Assembly (NCBI GenBank): GCA_964022365.1
Contig: CAXHZN010000006.1
Location: forward strand, 24,224-88,223
Source: CAJXJP01 sp964022365
GTDB lineage: Bacteria; Patescibacteriota; Gracilibacteria; BD1-5; UBA6164
Direction: 5' to 3'
Length of the DNA stretch: 64,000 nucleotides
This document shows, piece by piece, positions 19,665 through 30,978 of the stretch (its first letter is position 1; each line of letters begins with the position of its first letter). The notes beneath the pieces were generated by a model. The model ran no database searches and was not told the origin of the DNA. It saw nothing but the letters and a program-made list of their open reading frames with translations. Both the position numbers and the translations under genes were made by a program.

Positions 19665-20117
19665 ATGGCAAAAATATATGAAAAAAGTTCTGGTGGTATT
19701 GTGTATAGGAAGAAAGCTGGAAAGTTAGAAATTCTTTTATTAAAATGGTTAAATTCAAGAAATAAAGAAATTTTCGTTATTCCAAAAGGACACATTGAAC
19801 AATGAGAAGTTGCCAAAGATACAGCAATTAGAGAAATCAGTGAAGAAGCCTGACTCAATACCAAAGAGCTAGAGGTAATTAAATTTATTACCAAATTAAA
19901 TTACACTTTTACTGCTGGGTATCTCGAAGATAATCCAGTGATAGATAAAGATGTGTATTTATTCTTAGTAAAATATCATGGAAATGAAGTTCCTGTAGTA
20001 CAAAAAGAGGAAAGATTTGTTGGATATCAATGGTTTCCAATAGAAAAAATTAAAGATGTAGATGTGATGTTTGATCTTTGATCAATTATCGGAAAAAATA
20101 AAACCTATTTTATATAA
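19665..20117 (+). CDS. Nudix hydrolase
   Basis: A 150-residue Nudix protein that would cleave nucleoside diphosphate derivatives (bis(5'-nucleosyl)-tetraphosphatase-like or MutT-like). The complete Nudix box spans about residues 42-64 (GHIEQGEVAKDTAIREISEE then AGL); two of its invariant glycines are UGA codons, at 19801-19806 and 19851 region. Only 13 nt separate it from the next gene, so they form an operon. Confidence 0.92.
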
Positions 20118-20130
20118 TTTATAAAAAAGT

Positions 20131-20604
20131 ATGATAGAAATTAAATATCAAGGAAATAATGTTCATCTAAAGAGTGTTGAAAATGTTGAAATTATCTTAG
20201 ATACTTTAACAAATACAGTAGAAATTGAAGGTTTTGACGTAACATATCCGGGTGAATATGAAAAATCTGGAATATTACTCGAAGTAAAACAATATGAAGA
20301 AAAATTATTCTATCATTTTGTTATTGATACAAAACACGTAGTGATTGTAAATGCTGAAAGTTTAGAATTAAAAGAAGAAATTGTAACATTTTTTGGAGAT
20401 GTAGATATTTTACTTATTCATGGTTCAAAAGCTTCGGCAAAATTATTTGAAAATATTGAAGCAAAAGTAGTTGTACCGTTTGGAGAAGGAAAAGATATTT
20501 TCTTAAACACACTTGGTCAACATATAGAAGAAATTCCTGTAGCAAAAATAAAATCTGAAATGCCTTTAGATAATACAGAATTTTATAATTTAGAAATAAA
20601 ATAA
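20131..20604 (+). CDS. Metallo-beta-lactamase-like fold protein lacking metal ligands
   Basis: A 157-residue protein resembling the compact MBL-type proteins common in CPR genomes: GFDVTYPGEYEKSGILLEV, then HVVIVNAES, DVDILLIHGS and AKVVVPFGEGKD. The HxHxDH zinc motif is absent, so it may be a structural or regulatory remnant of the fold. No UGA codon. It is in an operon with the Nudix gene. The assignment rests on pattern similarity and is tentative. Confidence 0.6.
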   Translation: MIEIKYQGNNVHLKSVENVEIILDTLTNTVEIEGFDVTYPGEYEKSGILLEVKQYEEKLFYHFVIDTKHVVIVNAESLELKEEIVTFFGDVDILLIHGSKASAKLFENIEAKVVVPFGEGKDIFLNTLGQHIEEIPVAKIKSEMPLDNTEFYNLEIK

Positions 20605-20640
20605 AAAAAACTTGAGAAATTAATTTCTCAAGTTTTTTTT
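20605..20640 (+). terminator. Terminator
   Basis: AAACTTGAGAAATTAATTTC continues into TCAAGTTT: a perfect palindrome followed by T8. Confidence 0.85.
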
Positions 20641-20656
20641 ATTTTAAAAATTATTT

Positions 20657-21217
20657 TTAATAATTATCTTCTTTTACTCATTCACTAGGAATAACTGCAT
20701 CAATAGCAGCAAAAGTAGCATTTTTTCCTTCAGGAATAATCACAGAAATATGATCTCAAATTTCTGCTTTAAAATGTGTAACTGCAGCAGTTAAAACATC
20801 ATAACTTACACTATTTGCAATTACTTGATATTTATCTTTATCTTTTGTGAGTAAACCTGTGAGAATTGTTCTAGCAATTGGAGCAATTTGTTTATACAAC
20901 ATTTTTCCATTTGGCATAATAGTAAGTTTTAATTTATCACCTTGAACCATTTTTGATTTTGAAGCATAATTTACTGGAACTGGATATTTATTTCAATCTG
21001 CTCCTAGCATTTGTTCTCCAGTAAAAACTCATTCAACGATTTTTGAATCTTGACTTGAATAACTATTTAAACCTGATGTGTCTAAATCAACAGGAGAATC
21101 AAGAGAAATTCCTTCTTCTTCCATTACATCACGTAATAATTTTTTAGCATTTTTGATTGATTTTTCAGCAGTAGTAATAAAATCACGAATGGCTTCAATA
21201 GTTTTTTTATTTTGCAT
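20657..21217 (-). CDS. Conserved CPR-type hypothetical protein
   Basis: A 186-residue soluble protein. The N-terminal 35 residues form a charged helix (MQNKKTIEAIRDFITTAEKS); the rest is predicted to be beta-rich, with GEQMLGADGNKYPVPVNYAS, VQGDKLKLTIMPNGKMLYKQ and a late VIPEGKNATFAAIDAVIP. Proteins of this look recur in Patescibacteria; I know no function for them. Four glycines are UGA. It has its own A-rich leader and no Shine-Dalgarno site. Confidence 0.65.
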
Positions 21218-21298
21218 AATTTTTGTATTTATTTTTTATCTTTATATACAGTGTAAGAAAAAAGAGGGCATTTGTAAATAATTTCACCTTTACAAATC

Positions 21299-22321
21299 TT
21301 AAATATATAGACTGATAAAATTTTGAATTTCATTTTGAAAAAACATAGCACTAAAAAATCATAACGCAAGAAATGGACCAAAAGGAATTTGAGTTTCAAC
21401 CGCAGCACCTTTATTTTTTATTCTTTGAAATATCAGATAAAAAATCGAAATAAAACTTCATAAAATATATGTGAGCATCATCCCAGCAAATCATAAACTC
21501 ATTCATAAACCAAAACCAATCATCAGCGCAATCCTTAAATCACCTCAACCAAGCCAGGCTCATTTTGAAATAAATATTTGTAAAAAGAAAAATAAAAATA
21601 TTCCTACAGCTGCTATTAATCAGCTCGTTAGTGCATAATTTCACATTTCAATTCCTGTAAAATATGCTCCAAAATATATGAGCAATCCACTTAAAAATAT
21701 AATTCAAATATCATATTTTTCATCAAGCTGAGCATTCATAATAATATATGCTCAAATTAGAATTATTGAAATTATTAGCATCCAAATTGCTAATAGACCA
21801 TAACTCATAGCTTCACTCGGTAGATTATCAAAAAATACTAATCCTGGAATTTGCATTTGAGCAATGACTCATACAATCATAAATCCTATTCCCGTTGCCA
21901 TCATACCTTCATGAATCTCTAAAAATAGGAGATCATAAAAAATATACAAAATACTAATAAAAGCTATTATAAGCCAAAAAAGTAACACAAAATATTCTTG
22001 AATTCCTCCATTAAACAATGCCTGAATATCTATGAGAAAATATCAAACTCACATAAATAATAATCCAGTACAAATTTCTAAAAATGGGTAAACCGGAGAA
22101 ATTTTATTTTTACAATATCAACATTTTCATAAGTTTTTTAGCCATGAAAATATAGGAACTAAATCCTTTGCCTGCAAGGTAGTATTACATTTTGGACAAT
22201 GACTTCTGCCGTTTAAAATTCATTTTTCTCAAGATTTTAATCTATAAATTAAAACCGATCAAAAACTTCCAAATAAAGTTCCAAAAATAAATAAGCAACT
22301 ATAAAAAAATATTTCGTTCAT
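21299..22321 (-). CDS. pilD: Prepilin peptidase (PilD/GspO family)
   Basis: A 340-residue aspartyl membrane protease that cleaves and methylates type IV prepilins. The N-terminal cytoplasmic domain has two CxxC pairs (HCPKCNTTLQ and KCGYCKNKIS); catalytic Asp residues lie in FYDLLFLEIHEG and in GGGDLRIALMIGFG; the C-terminus has TQIPFGPFLALG. UGA supplies many glycines. It is 76 nt downstream of a pilin-like gene on the same strand and would process that protein and the pilins at 38192, 62491 and 63862. Confidence 0.93.
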
Positions 22322-22397
22322 AAATTTAAAATCAATAATTATCTCTAAAAATTATAACTTTTTTTAAAAAAAACCTAATTTAAATTAGGTTTTTTTA

Positions 22398-24143
22398 TTA
22401 TGGTAATTCTTCAAATTTTATATTATCAAATCACATTTTATAATCTGTTCATGAATTTCATATATGATTAGTTAATATTGAAATTCTTACATATTTTGTA
22501 TTTGCTCTAAATGTAGGATCGGCTTTATCTAAGGAACCAAATGCTTCTTGATTAATTCAAGATAAGCTATGAGTAGTACTTCCACTAAGAGTTGAATCAT
22601 TATTTGCATAAATAAATGTTGGACCTGAATAATGATTAATTATTTTTGTAACTCCTGGAATAATATTTTCAGCAATATTATCAGGAATTTTTCTATTTAA
22701 GTATATTTGATTTCCAGAAAAATGTGAATATGCAGCAGTACGCTCTTCATTTGAATAATGGTAGTTTTGCCATCTTAAAACTTCATCAGGCAGATGAGTC
22801 ATATCTCAATCATAATATACTCAAATAGATTGATTATGAAATGAATCTGTATTATTTACCCAACCAACTATATTATTTTGAGTAATAATTTTTTCATTAT
22901 CAAAACTTGATATAGTAGCAGCTTCTCATCTTCTGAGATTTCTCCGAGCATTTATTTCAACTTTGTTTTCATCATAACTTGTAATACCAAAATACATTAC
23001 ATTTGTTGGTGTTCATAAATTTTCAAAATCTCAGCTAATATTATATGTTTTATTGGTATCAATAGGTATGTATGCGCTCAAATAATATCATTTTTGTCAT
23101 TCGCTATAAAAATAATTTTTTCAATTGATATTTTTTACACTTAAAAGTGGTTCTTGAGATTTATTAAAGCTATCAGCTGTAAGTTCTAAACTTCCACTCC
23201 AAACACAATCAGTTTCTCAAACAGGATTAAAACCAGCATAACAAGAAACTCTGTAACATTCTCACCAAGTTGATCATTGTAAATCTTGACGAACATCTCA
23301 TCCTCATACATCACATTGACGAGAAATTTTTGATATATCTATGCTATCGTCTTGTATATAATCTCTTAAAATAATTTGTCACATTTTATTATACGCAATA
23401 CTATCAGGTCATTGCGCAATATCTTTAAATCTTGTTGATAGAGAAACTGAACTTTCTTCATACGCACGAAGAATATTATCCATCATTGCATTTCTATCTT
23501 GAATTGAATCAGGTAAATCTACTCATCTCCAAATACTAGCAGGAGTATAATCTATAGTTTGATTTGAATCATTTTCATATAAAAAATTTTTTGTATCTCC
23601 ATAGATCATATCAGATCCTGAGGAAGTCATTAAACTTGGAAGAGCAACAAGATATTGAACTCCTCCCGTAAAAGTATAGGCTACTAAACCATTATAATTT
23701 CCATCTATTACTTTTGTGTTTTCACCCTCAGCAAAACTATTTGGTATAATCCCAGTATTTGCTTCATTGAGTGTTCACATTATTTGATAATTATTTCCAT
23801 ATTGTGTTTTAGAATATGAATAATAATCTCCACTAATAGGCAGAACTGGAGTTTGAGGAACTTTTTTTATTTCTGATGTTACATTTTTTCAAATATATCA
23901 TTGAGTAAATAAATTTCCACCTGCTTGAGTAATATTATGAGTTGGCCCATCAGGGTCCGGTAAACTTTTTCATTCTATTAAATGAAGTTCAAATGCTTTT
24001 TTTAATGTTTTTAAATCCGTTAAAACAACTCAATTTCTCGCAGATTGAGTGTATCACGACATAGAAATAAATCCAATAGTCGCAAGCACAGCTAAAATAG
24101 TGATAACCACTATTAACTCTACTAAGGTAAAGGCTTTTTTCAT
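22398..24143 (-). CDS. Large type IV pilin-like surface protein
   Basis: A 581-residue protein with an N-terminal class III signal: KKAFTLVELIVVITILAVLA, cleaved before Phe with Ala instead of the usual Gly at -1. After the pilin helix comes a long extracellular part. Around residues 285-325 it is Cys-rich (GECYRVSCYAGFNP); about 330-575 is predicted beta-rich and resembles a carbohydrate-binding jelly roll. This is far larger than a structural pilin (150-200 residues), so it is probably a tip adhesin. It shares the N-terminus with three other genes in the window and lies just upstream of pilD. Confidence 0.82.
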
Positions 24144-24378
24144 AAGATGTTTTGTAATGTAAATATGTTTATGTGTTTGTAAAAGTATTATGAAAGAATA
24201 AAAAAATATTACAAAATTAATCCTATATTTTGTCTTTACTTTTATGAAAAATATATTCTAAAAAATAAAAATCCCTTGACAAATGTTGATTTTTTCAAGT
24301 CAGTAGCTTCCTGCTAAAAACATAAATAATTCGGTATATCAAACTGAAAGAAATTTAACTAAAATTTAGCAGCTATTT

Positions 24379-24405
24379 TTGACTTTTATCTCATTTTGAT
24401 ATTAT
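24379..24405 (+). promoter_or_regulatory. Promoter of the NSS transporter
   Basis: TTGACT (24379-24384) and TATTAT (24400-24405), 15-nt spacer, about 24 nt before the start, implying a very short leader. Confidence 0.55.
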
Positions 24406-24435
24406 AAATAGTATTAATATTTAACTTTGTTATTT

Positions 24436-25932
24436 ATGAGTAAACATGTTTGGAGTTCGAAATGGACTTTTATTCTCGCTGCGATTTGATGAGCAGCAGG
24501 GCTAGGGAATTTATGGAGATTTCCATATCAAGTATATGATAATGGAGGATTTTCATTTATCATAGCGTATGTGATTATTACTCTTATAGTTGGTATTTCA
24601 CTGGCTGTTTGAGAAATTGCTTTATGACAAAGATCAAGAGAAGGTGTAACAACAAGTTTATCTAAAATCCATCCATTGCTCTCAATAATGGGTTGGGTAG
24701 CTGTATTAACTGCACTAGCAATTGTATTTTATTATATAGTTATTGTAGGTTGGTCAGTTGATTATATATATTATGCATTAAGATGATTTGTAGATGGAGG
24801 TTTTGCTTGGACAGGAAATCCAGAAACTTTCTTCAATAACAATATTCTTCAACTTACTGGAGGATTACAAGAAAGATGAAAACTTTCTGTTCCAGTATTA
24901 TGGTGAACAATTATCACATTTATAGCACTCTATTTTTTCACATTTAAAGGTGCAAAATCAATAGGGAAAGTTGTATGGTTTACGGTTATATTCCCATATA
25001 TCGCATTATTACTCATCGCAGTAAAAGGTTTTACACTTCCTGGTGCAGCCGATGGGTTATCATATTTAGTTACATTTGATAAAGAAGCATTCTTTAGTAT
25101 TTCTACTTGGACTGCAGCACTCGCTCAAGTTTTCTTCTCAATCTGAGTTGGTATGGCATTTATGGTTATCTATGGTGCTCAAAAACCAAATGGGGAAGAA
25201 GTAGCAAAATCTACTATTATGGTGATTTTATGAAATGCACTTATTTCAGTACTATCATCACTCGCAGTATTTACATCTCTTGGGTATTTAGCTAATCAAC
25301 AATGAGTTGGTGTAAGTGAAGTTGCCGCAGGTGGACCTGGATTAATATTTGTAACGATCCCAACTATCTTTAGTACTTTTGGTGCTTTTGTTGGACCATT
25401 GTTTGCAGTGATATTTTTCTTAACTGTTTTCTTCTTAGCAATTGATTCTGCAATGGCTTTAATCGAGGCTCCAGCAGCAGCTATTAGAAAACGTCTTCCA
25501 AAAGTAAAAACAGAAATGGTTTTCTTTGGAGTTGCTGTACTTGCATTTTTAGCAAGTATTCCATTTATGTATTGAAATGGTTTATATTTATTAGATATTG
25601 TGGATTATTATCTTACTCAATATGCAGTTACATTTGTAGCACTTTTCGAATTAGTAATATTCTTATTTATCTGAAAAAAATTAGCAAAATTTATCCAAGA
25701 ACATTCATCACTTCCAAAATGGATTACACATACTAAAACACTTTTAACTGCTTGGGGAATCTCAGCACTTGCTGTTTTAACACTCATAATATTAAATTTC
25801 AAAGATGGATTTTTTAATTATGCAGGATATCCAAAAGAAGACATGATGGTCTGAGCAATATTCTTATGATCAATTTATGTATTATCAATAATTTTTGGTA
25901 TCGTAGCAATGCTAAAAACTCCAAAAAAATAA
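24436..25932 (+). CDS. Neurotransmitter:sodium symporter (NSS/SNF) family transporter
   Basis: A 498-residue NSS permease with about 12 helices, importing an amino acid or related solute with Na+. Helix 1 carries the family signature [33 protein letters not shown] and [15 protein letters not shown] correspond to the unwound helix 6 region and helix 8 sodium site. Several helix glycines are UGA. Transport of amino acids suits a cell with limited biosynthesis. Substrate cannot be deduced. Confidence 0.92.
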
Positions 25933-25935
25933 AAC

Positions 25936-25971
25936 TAAAAAAAGAAACATTTTAAAAATGTTTCTTTTTTT
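25936..25971. terminator. Bidirectional terminator
   Basis: AAAGAAACATTT and AAATGTTTCTTT pair around a TA-rich loop, with A and T runs, between the convergent NSS and aclA genes. Confidence 0.8.
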
Positions 25972-27764
25972 TATTCATACAATATATCATCCCATGGAGT
26001 TCTATAGAGTGGTTCTTTGAGTCTTTTTTGGTCGATGATATGACCGATGAAACCTGTTGTTCTTGCGAGAATAAAAAATGCGTTAAATATCCCAGCTTCG
26101 ATATATTCTCTGATTTCTTGATGAGAGAGTCCTACATCTTCAAATAAATCAATTAACATTACAGCAATCATCCCATCCACGTTGAGGATAAGATTACATC
26201 TTTTTTCTACTGTTATTTCTTCAACAGCTAGAGCAAACTCAAGATGTTTTTTATTTGGAAATTTTTCTGCTAATTCTAAGAGAATTTCACATCTTTTATC
26301 CGGATTAAATTTTGATTTTACTTTATGTCAGATTCCTGGAATATTCAAACCAGCTTTTTTCATAGAAGTTACAAATTCATTTGGAGTAATTTCATCTGCA
26401 ACTGCTTGTAAAAAATATGTTGCTGCTCAATCGATAGCTCATCAGAATCTTGATCAAATAGTTGTTAAACCAGCAATTAACGATGATTTTAAATCATTTC
26501 CAGCTCTGGCAGTTATCATAGCATTTGTGGCTCATGAAACAGCAGGACCATGATCAGCTAATAAAATTAAAATAGCATTAATAAATTCTAATCCATATTC
26601 GGGTAAATCTCTTTTTAACCATAGGTTTCAAATCACATTTGCAAAACTTCCACCAGAAGTGTAATCAGAAATATTTTTATGATTATATTGAAGTTCTTCT
26701 CATCTTTCGTCTGAAATAGTAGAAGTAAATAGAGTTTTTCTTCTCGTATTAATTTGTGATAATTTATGAGGAATATTTATTTCTTCTGACCTCACCCCCA
26801 GCCCCTCTCCTTTGTTAGGAGAGGGGAGTTTATCGTATATATTTTTTATTTTTTCACCAAAATCCATATAACTTTCTGGGACGATTGCTCCAGATTTTGC
26901 TAAAAATTTATTTTTATAACTGGCAGTTTCTTCGTCTTTATTTGATTTGGCTCATGCATGTCAAAATTGTACTTCTCATGATATTTGTTCACCAATGGTT
27001 CCAATACACCAAGCAACTACTGGTTTTGTGATTTCTTTGCTTTTTATCATTCTAGCTACTTCCAACTCATCACGTCCTCAAACTTCACCAAGCATAACAA
27101 TCATTTTCACATCATCACGTTTTTCCATGATTTTCATAGCGTCACTAAATTGCATAACATTATATGCATCTCAGCCAAGAGCAATAGAAAGGGAAGTTCC
27201 ATCAGTTCTGTCAGCGATAACTCTTCTGAGTTCATTACTCATTCCACCTGATTTTGAGACAAATCAAACGCAACCAGATTTATATAATTTTGAATCAATA
27301 ATATTTTCTAAAGCTCCTCATGTATTTCCGGCACGAAAAACTCCAGCCTCCATAGCTCCAACTGTAGCAGGACCTATAATATTTAAATTATATTTTTTAT
27401 TTAAAGCTATTATTTCTCTAGTTTCTCTTTCTGGAATACCTTCTGCAATGATGATAATATTTTTGAAAATCCCTGATGAAATAGCTAATTTTGTAGCCAT
27501 TCCAGCACTACGAAAACTTGCAAAGTTGACAAGTGTGTCTACTTTGTCTAACAAGTTTTTTGAAATTGCTTCATAATTAGGGAAACTCGGAATTAAAATT
27601 TCATTATTCCCATAAAATAATTTATTTAACGCCTGTTTTTTTCCTTCATTAATAAACGCAACCACACTCGGTTCACGTCCACACAAAAAGTCAAAATCCA
27701 ACATCTTTTGTGCTGAACCCAACTGCATCCCATAAATTATTGCTCCTGATTTTTTTGTAAACAT
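25971..27764 (-). CDS. aclA: ATP-citrate lyase, citrate synthase-like subunit (AclA)
   Basis: A 597-residue protein homologous to the C-terminal half of animal ACLY and to Chlorobium AclA. Residues about 1-300 are the CoA-binding/ligase part (YGMQLGSAQKMLDFDFLCGR, IIAEGIPERETREI, NIIGPATVGAMEAG); the phosphorylated His269 lies in VQFGHAGAKSN, both flanking glycines being UGA. The C-terminal part is the citryl-CoA lyase (citrate synthase) domain, ending TTGFIGHIIDQKRLKEPLYR and PWDDILY. With AclB it makes acetyl-CoA and oxaloacetate from citrate, CoA and ATP. Residues 313-325 are encoded by a dispersed repeat inserted in frame in the interdomain linker. Confidence 0.93.
26791..26828 (-). repeat. 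Palindromic repeat inserted in frame in aclA
   Basis: CTCCCCTCTCC-TAAC-AAAGGAGAGGGG followed by CTGGGGGTGAGG on the minus strand. It translates as LPSPNKGEGLGVR. The intergenic relative at 27903-27937 has the same core (CCCCTCCTTTG/CAAAGGAGGGG then TTAGGGGTGG), 1.1 kb away. Confidence 0.75.
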
Positions 27765-27902
27765 GATTTTTTATTATTTGATTATAATTTTTTCCTTTAG
27801 CAAAATACAAAGTGAATTGCAAAGCAAGAGAGAATCACTAGGGTAAAGTATACCCAAAGAGTGATAGATTTAAAAAATGATAATTCATTCCTTAGTAAAA
27901 AA

Positions 27903-27937
27903 TCCACCCCTAACCCCTCCTTTGTCAAAGGAGGGGA
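27903..27937. repeat. Dispersed palindromic repeat, single-hairpin type
   Basis: CCACCCCTAACCCCTCCTTTG pairs its CCCCTCCTTTG with CAAAGGAGGGG. It is the intergenic relative of the element inside aclA and lies between aclA and aclB. Confidence 0.7.
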
Positions 27938-27969
27938 ATATGATAATATATTATTATACTAAATTTACG

Positions 27970-28012
27970 TGGCTTCCTTTTTTAAAGGAAGCTGCCTGAA
28001 AGGCTGATGGAT
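27970..28012 (+). repeat. Dispersed double-hairpin repeat, copy 2
   Basis: TGGCTTCCTTTTTTAAAGGAAG forms hairpin one; GCCTGAAAGGC forms hairpin two, followed by TGATGGATTA. Compared with the copies at 5191 and 33123 both stems carry paired (compensating) changes. Confidence 0.65.
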
Positions 28013-28049
28013 TATTATTGTTTTTCTACAGAAAAGTCTTTTGCTAATC

Positions 28050-29255
28050 TTATAACTTAATATCTCTTAAAATATCTGTCATATATTCTTTTGAATCTGC
28101 GACTTTACAAGGAATATTTAAATTTTCACACGCTGATTTTATAAGTTGAAGTCCTTTTGTTTCGTTGATTCCTCATCTTCTGATACGTATTTGGATTTTT
28201 TGTTCGAGAATTTCTTCTTGTTTTTCTTCGAGAATATCGATAATTCCTGCAAAAGTTGTGGCAACATCAGTGAAATTTGCGATGGCTCAAGCAATGATAA
28301 GATATTTTCAGACAATTTTATTTTCGAGCATTTGATCTAAAAGTGTACGAGTGTAAGCTTTAGTAAAATCTCTGTTTGGATTTCCTGAAAGTTCTCAGTA
28401 ATTTCAAATTTCATCTGCAAAACCTAAATGTCCGAGTGAATCTGTCATCACGAGTGAACCTCATCAACCAGCTAAAAGTGTCCATATTTTCGCATTTGAA
28501 TTTAATACTTTAAATTTTAGACTTGCTCACGTTTCTTGATCGAGTTTTGAAATAAATTTTTCTCTTGGATTTTCTTGAAATCAAAAAGTATTTGGTATTT
28601 CTAAATTATGCCAATTTTCTTTTTGTTTGAAAAATTCTTGGTCATCGATTTTAGCAACCATATCAAGTAAAACTAATTCTCATGTTTCTTCATGAAAACA
28701 AAATGGATTTACTTCTAGATATACAAATCAATATGTTTTATAATATTTCCATAAAGATAATATTGTTTGTGTAATTTTTTTATCTGTGATATTTATTTTT
28801 TCTAAATCTGAAATTTCTAAATCTTTGTCGACTCAAATTTGTAGGGAAATGACTTTATCCCAATTTTCTTCGACTTCAACTCATCATTCAAATGAGAAAT
28901 TTATAACATCAAAATCTCTTTCTGCAGAAAATGAAATGTAATATTCTTGCGTATGCGGAACAAAATCTTCTACGATAAAAATATCTAAATTTCCAGTAAT
29001 TTTTCAGATTTGTGTTTCTTTTTGGAAGTTTTTATGTACCCAAGAAGTAACTTCATCTTTATTTAAATCTACTCACACTAATCCATATTTTCATCTTTTT
29101 CCAAATAACATATCTGGTTTGACTACATATTTTCTGTTTGTATCGATATTTTCTAATTGAGATAGTTCTGAAATTTTATATCCAGTATAATTTTGAGATA
29201 CAAAATCAAAGTACATTTTTTTCGCGTCAAATTCACGAATTCAAACTTGAGCCAT
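28050..29255 (-). CDS. aclB: ATP-citrate lyase, ATP-grasp subunit (AclB)
   Basis: A 401-residue protein homologous to the N-terminal part of animal ACLY and to AclB. Visible blocks: KYVVKPDMLFGKRGKYGLVG (ATP-grasp), FVPHTQEYYIS, EGGVEVEENWDKV, YLEVNPFCF, DMVAKIDDQ, IWTLLAGGGGS, NYGELSGNPN and IRRGGINETKGLQLI. It binds ATP and citrate; AclA carries the phosphohistidine and lyase sites. It lies upstream of aclA with a 285-nt spacer holding two dispersed repeats, so cotranscription is likely but not shown. Many glycines are UGA. Confidence 0.92.
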
Positions 29256-29345
29256 GAAATAATTTTTCTAAAAAATAATTATAAAAAGTATACAAATTTT
29301 TCTAAAAATAAAAAATAAAAATATTTTTTTATGTGAAAAAATAAA

Positions 29346-29382
29346 CACAAAAAAAACAAGTCTTTTCAGACTTGTTTAAGAA
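29346..29382 (-). terminator. Terminator of the DtxR-type gene
   Basis: AAACAAGTC and GACTTGTTT pair around TTTTCA; on the minus strand the hairpin ends in a T run. Confidence 0.75.
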
Positions 29383-29386
29383 AAAA

Positions 29387-29791
29387 TTATTTTAAGTTTT
29401 CCATTTTTGCAACTACTTCAGAATCAAGAAGATGTTCGATTTTACAAGCATTTTTCATAGCTTGATCATCATCTAATTTTAAAGTATTTTTGAAAAATGC
29501 AATTAAAGAGTTTCTGTTTGCTTCAACTACTTTAACAATATCTTTTCATTTTTTTGATAATTTAATGAATTTGTTTTCATCTTCTACGATAAAACCTTTT
29601 TTTAATAAAGATTTTAAACCTGTAGAACAAGAACCTGGAGTTATGTTTAATGCTCTAGAAATATCTACAGCTCTTGCATAACCAAATTTTTCTAAACATT
29701 CTTCTACTGCGAAAAGATAATGAATAGCAGAGTGTGTAATTTTTTGTTCTTCGAATTCTTTCCAAACCGAATTTATATCCTTTTTAGACAT
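29387..29791 (-). CDS. DtxR/MntR-family metal-dependent repressor
   Basis: A 134-residue regulator of the DtxR/IdeR/MntR family. The winged helix covers about residues 17-75 (ARAVDISRALNITPGSCSTG, then LKSLLKKGFIVEDE), and the metal-binding dimer domain follows with DQAMKNACKIEHLLDSEVV, matching the conserved EHxxS block. It would repress genes when Mn(II) or Fe(II) is bound. Its upstream region has repeated ATAACATAACATAAC, a possible autoregulatory site. It lies next to aclB but is separated from it by its own terminator. Confidence 0.85.
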
Positions 29792-30018
29792 ATTTTGTTA
29801 TGTTATGTTATAATAATGTTTTATGTTTGTATCGTGATTATAACTATTTTTTGTATTTTGCAACCTTGATTTTTCAAAATAATCATACTTCACAACTCCT
29901 TATTATAATTATTTTTGGTATATGTAAAGATTATTTTTTAATTTATATTATTATTTCTTATAATATTTTTAATTCTGTATAAAAATAGGCTATTAATTAT
30001 GAAATTTAATTTAATTCT
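29792..30018. other. AT-rich intergenic region with TTATGTTATG repeats
   Basis: No gene seen. Just upstream of the DtxR-type start the sequence GTTATGTTATGTTATAATAA (29808-29817 region) repeats GTTAT three times and may be an operator. The rest is very AT-rich. Confidence 0.35.
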
Positions 30019-30046
30019 TTGACTTTATTTCTCATAGTATTATAGT
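30019..30046 (+). promoter_or_regulatory. Promoter of the 294-residue gene
   Basis: TTGACT (30019-30024), 16-nt spacer, TATAGT (30041-30046), about 25-30 nt before ATG 30077. Confidence 0.6.
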
Positions 30047-30076
30047 AATAAATATATTATCCTCCACAATATAATT

Positions 30077-30961
30077 ATGTCAATAAATATTCCTTCAAAT
30101 GTAGTCGAATTTAAACCTACTACAAAACAAAATATTCAAGTTGAAAATACTAAAAATCAAGTGAATGAAATAATGTCAGAAAAAAATCAGAAATATTCAA
30201 AATGAGATATTATTTGAGCATTATTAAATATTAATAATGATTCACTAGATAATTTGGATGAAGATTATCTACTAAATATGGATTATAAAAAATTATTAAA
30301 ATATTTGTATACGTGAATATGTGCTGAAATTTGATTATTTTATAATCAAGATGAATTAGATTTGATATATGATGAGAATAATCTTTCAATTTATGTTAGT
30401 GATATCTATACCAAAAAAAGATATGCAAAACTTGATGTTACACTCATTCCAAATGAAGATTTTAGTGAAGTACATATTGTTATTTCACATAAATGAAACG
30501 AAATGTTTTTCTTTAAAAATATTAAAGATTGTTGAAAAACAAATTATCTCCCAATTGAAGCACAAATAAAAGTTATACAAGAAGAATTTATCGAAACGAA
30601 TGTTGCAAATGATGAGTCACAATATAATCAGCATAAAAAATATCATAGAATAATGTCAAAAGTGCTTTTGACTCATTTCCCAGATTTTATCGATTTGCAT
30701 TTAGATGAATTTGAATCTATAAATAATATGACAAATGATGATTTATCTATTAAAATAATAGAAATGACTTTTCTTAGATTAAAAGATACATTTGATTTAA
30801 AAGTCCATAAGGAAAATCAATATTATCTAGAAAGAAAAATTATCAAAGATGATCAAGTATTTTTTGAAAATATCGAAGTAGGTTTTGACACAAGCGGAAA
30901 CACGCAAAATATTTATTTACTCAATAGTAATTGAGAAATTTTTGCAGAAATAGTGAAATAA
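30077..30961 (+). CDS. Hypothetical acidic protein
   Basis: A 294-residue soluble, acidic, Asn/Ile/Lys-rich protein with no signal peptide or transmembrane segment. The first 40 residues look disordered (SNVVEFKPTTKQNIQVEN). Several glycines are UGA. A good promoter lies just upstream; a small membrane-protein gene follows after 17 nt. I do not recognise the family. Confidence 0.7.
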
Positions 30962-30978
30962 AATTAATTATTCAATAT

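Noticed and set aside
26947..27576. A 209-codon open frame on the plus strand antisense to aclA
   Set aside because: It is the mirror of the well-supported aclA frame; its composition (Ser/Ile/Phe-rich) has no family resemblance.
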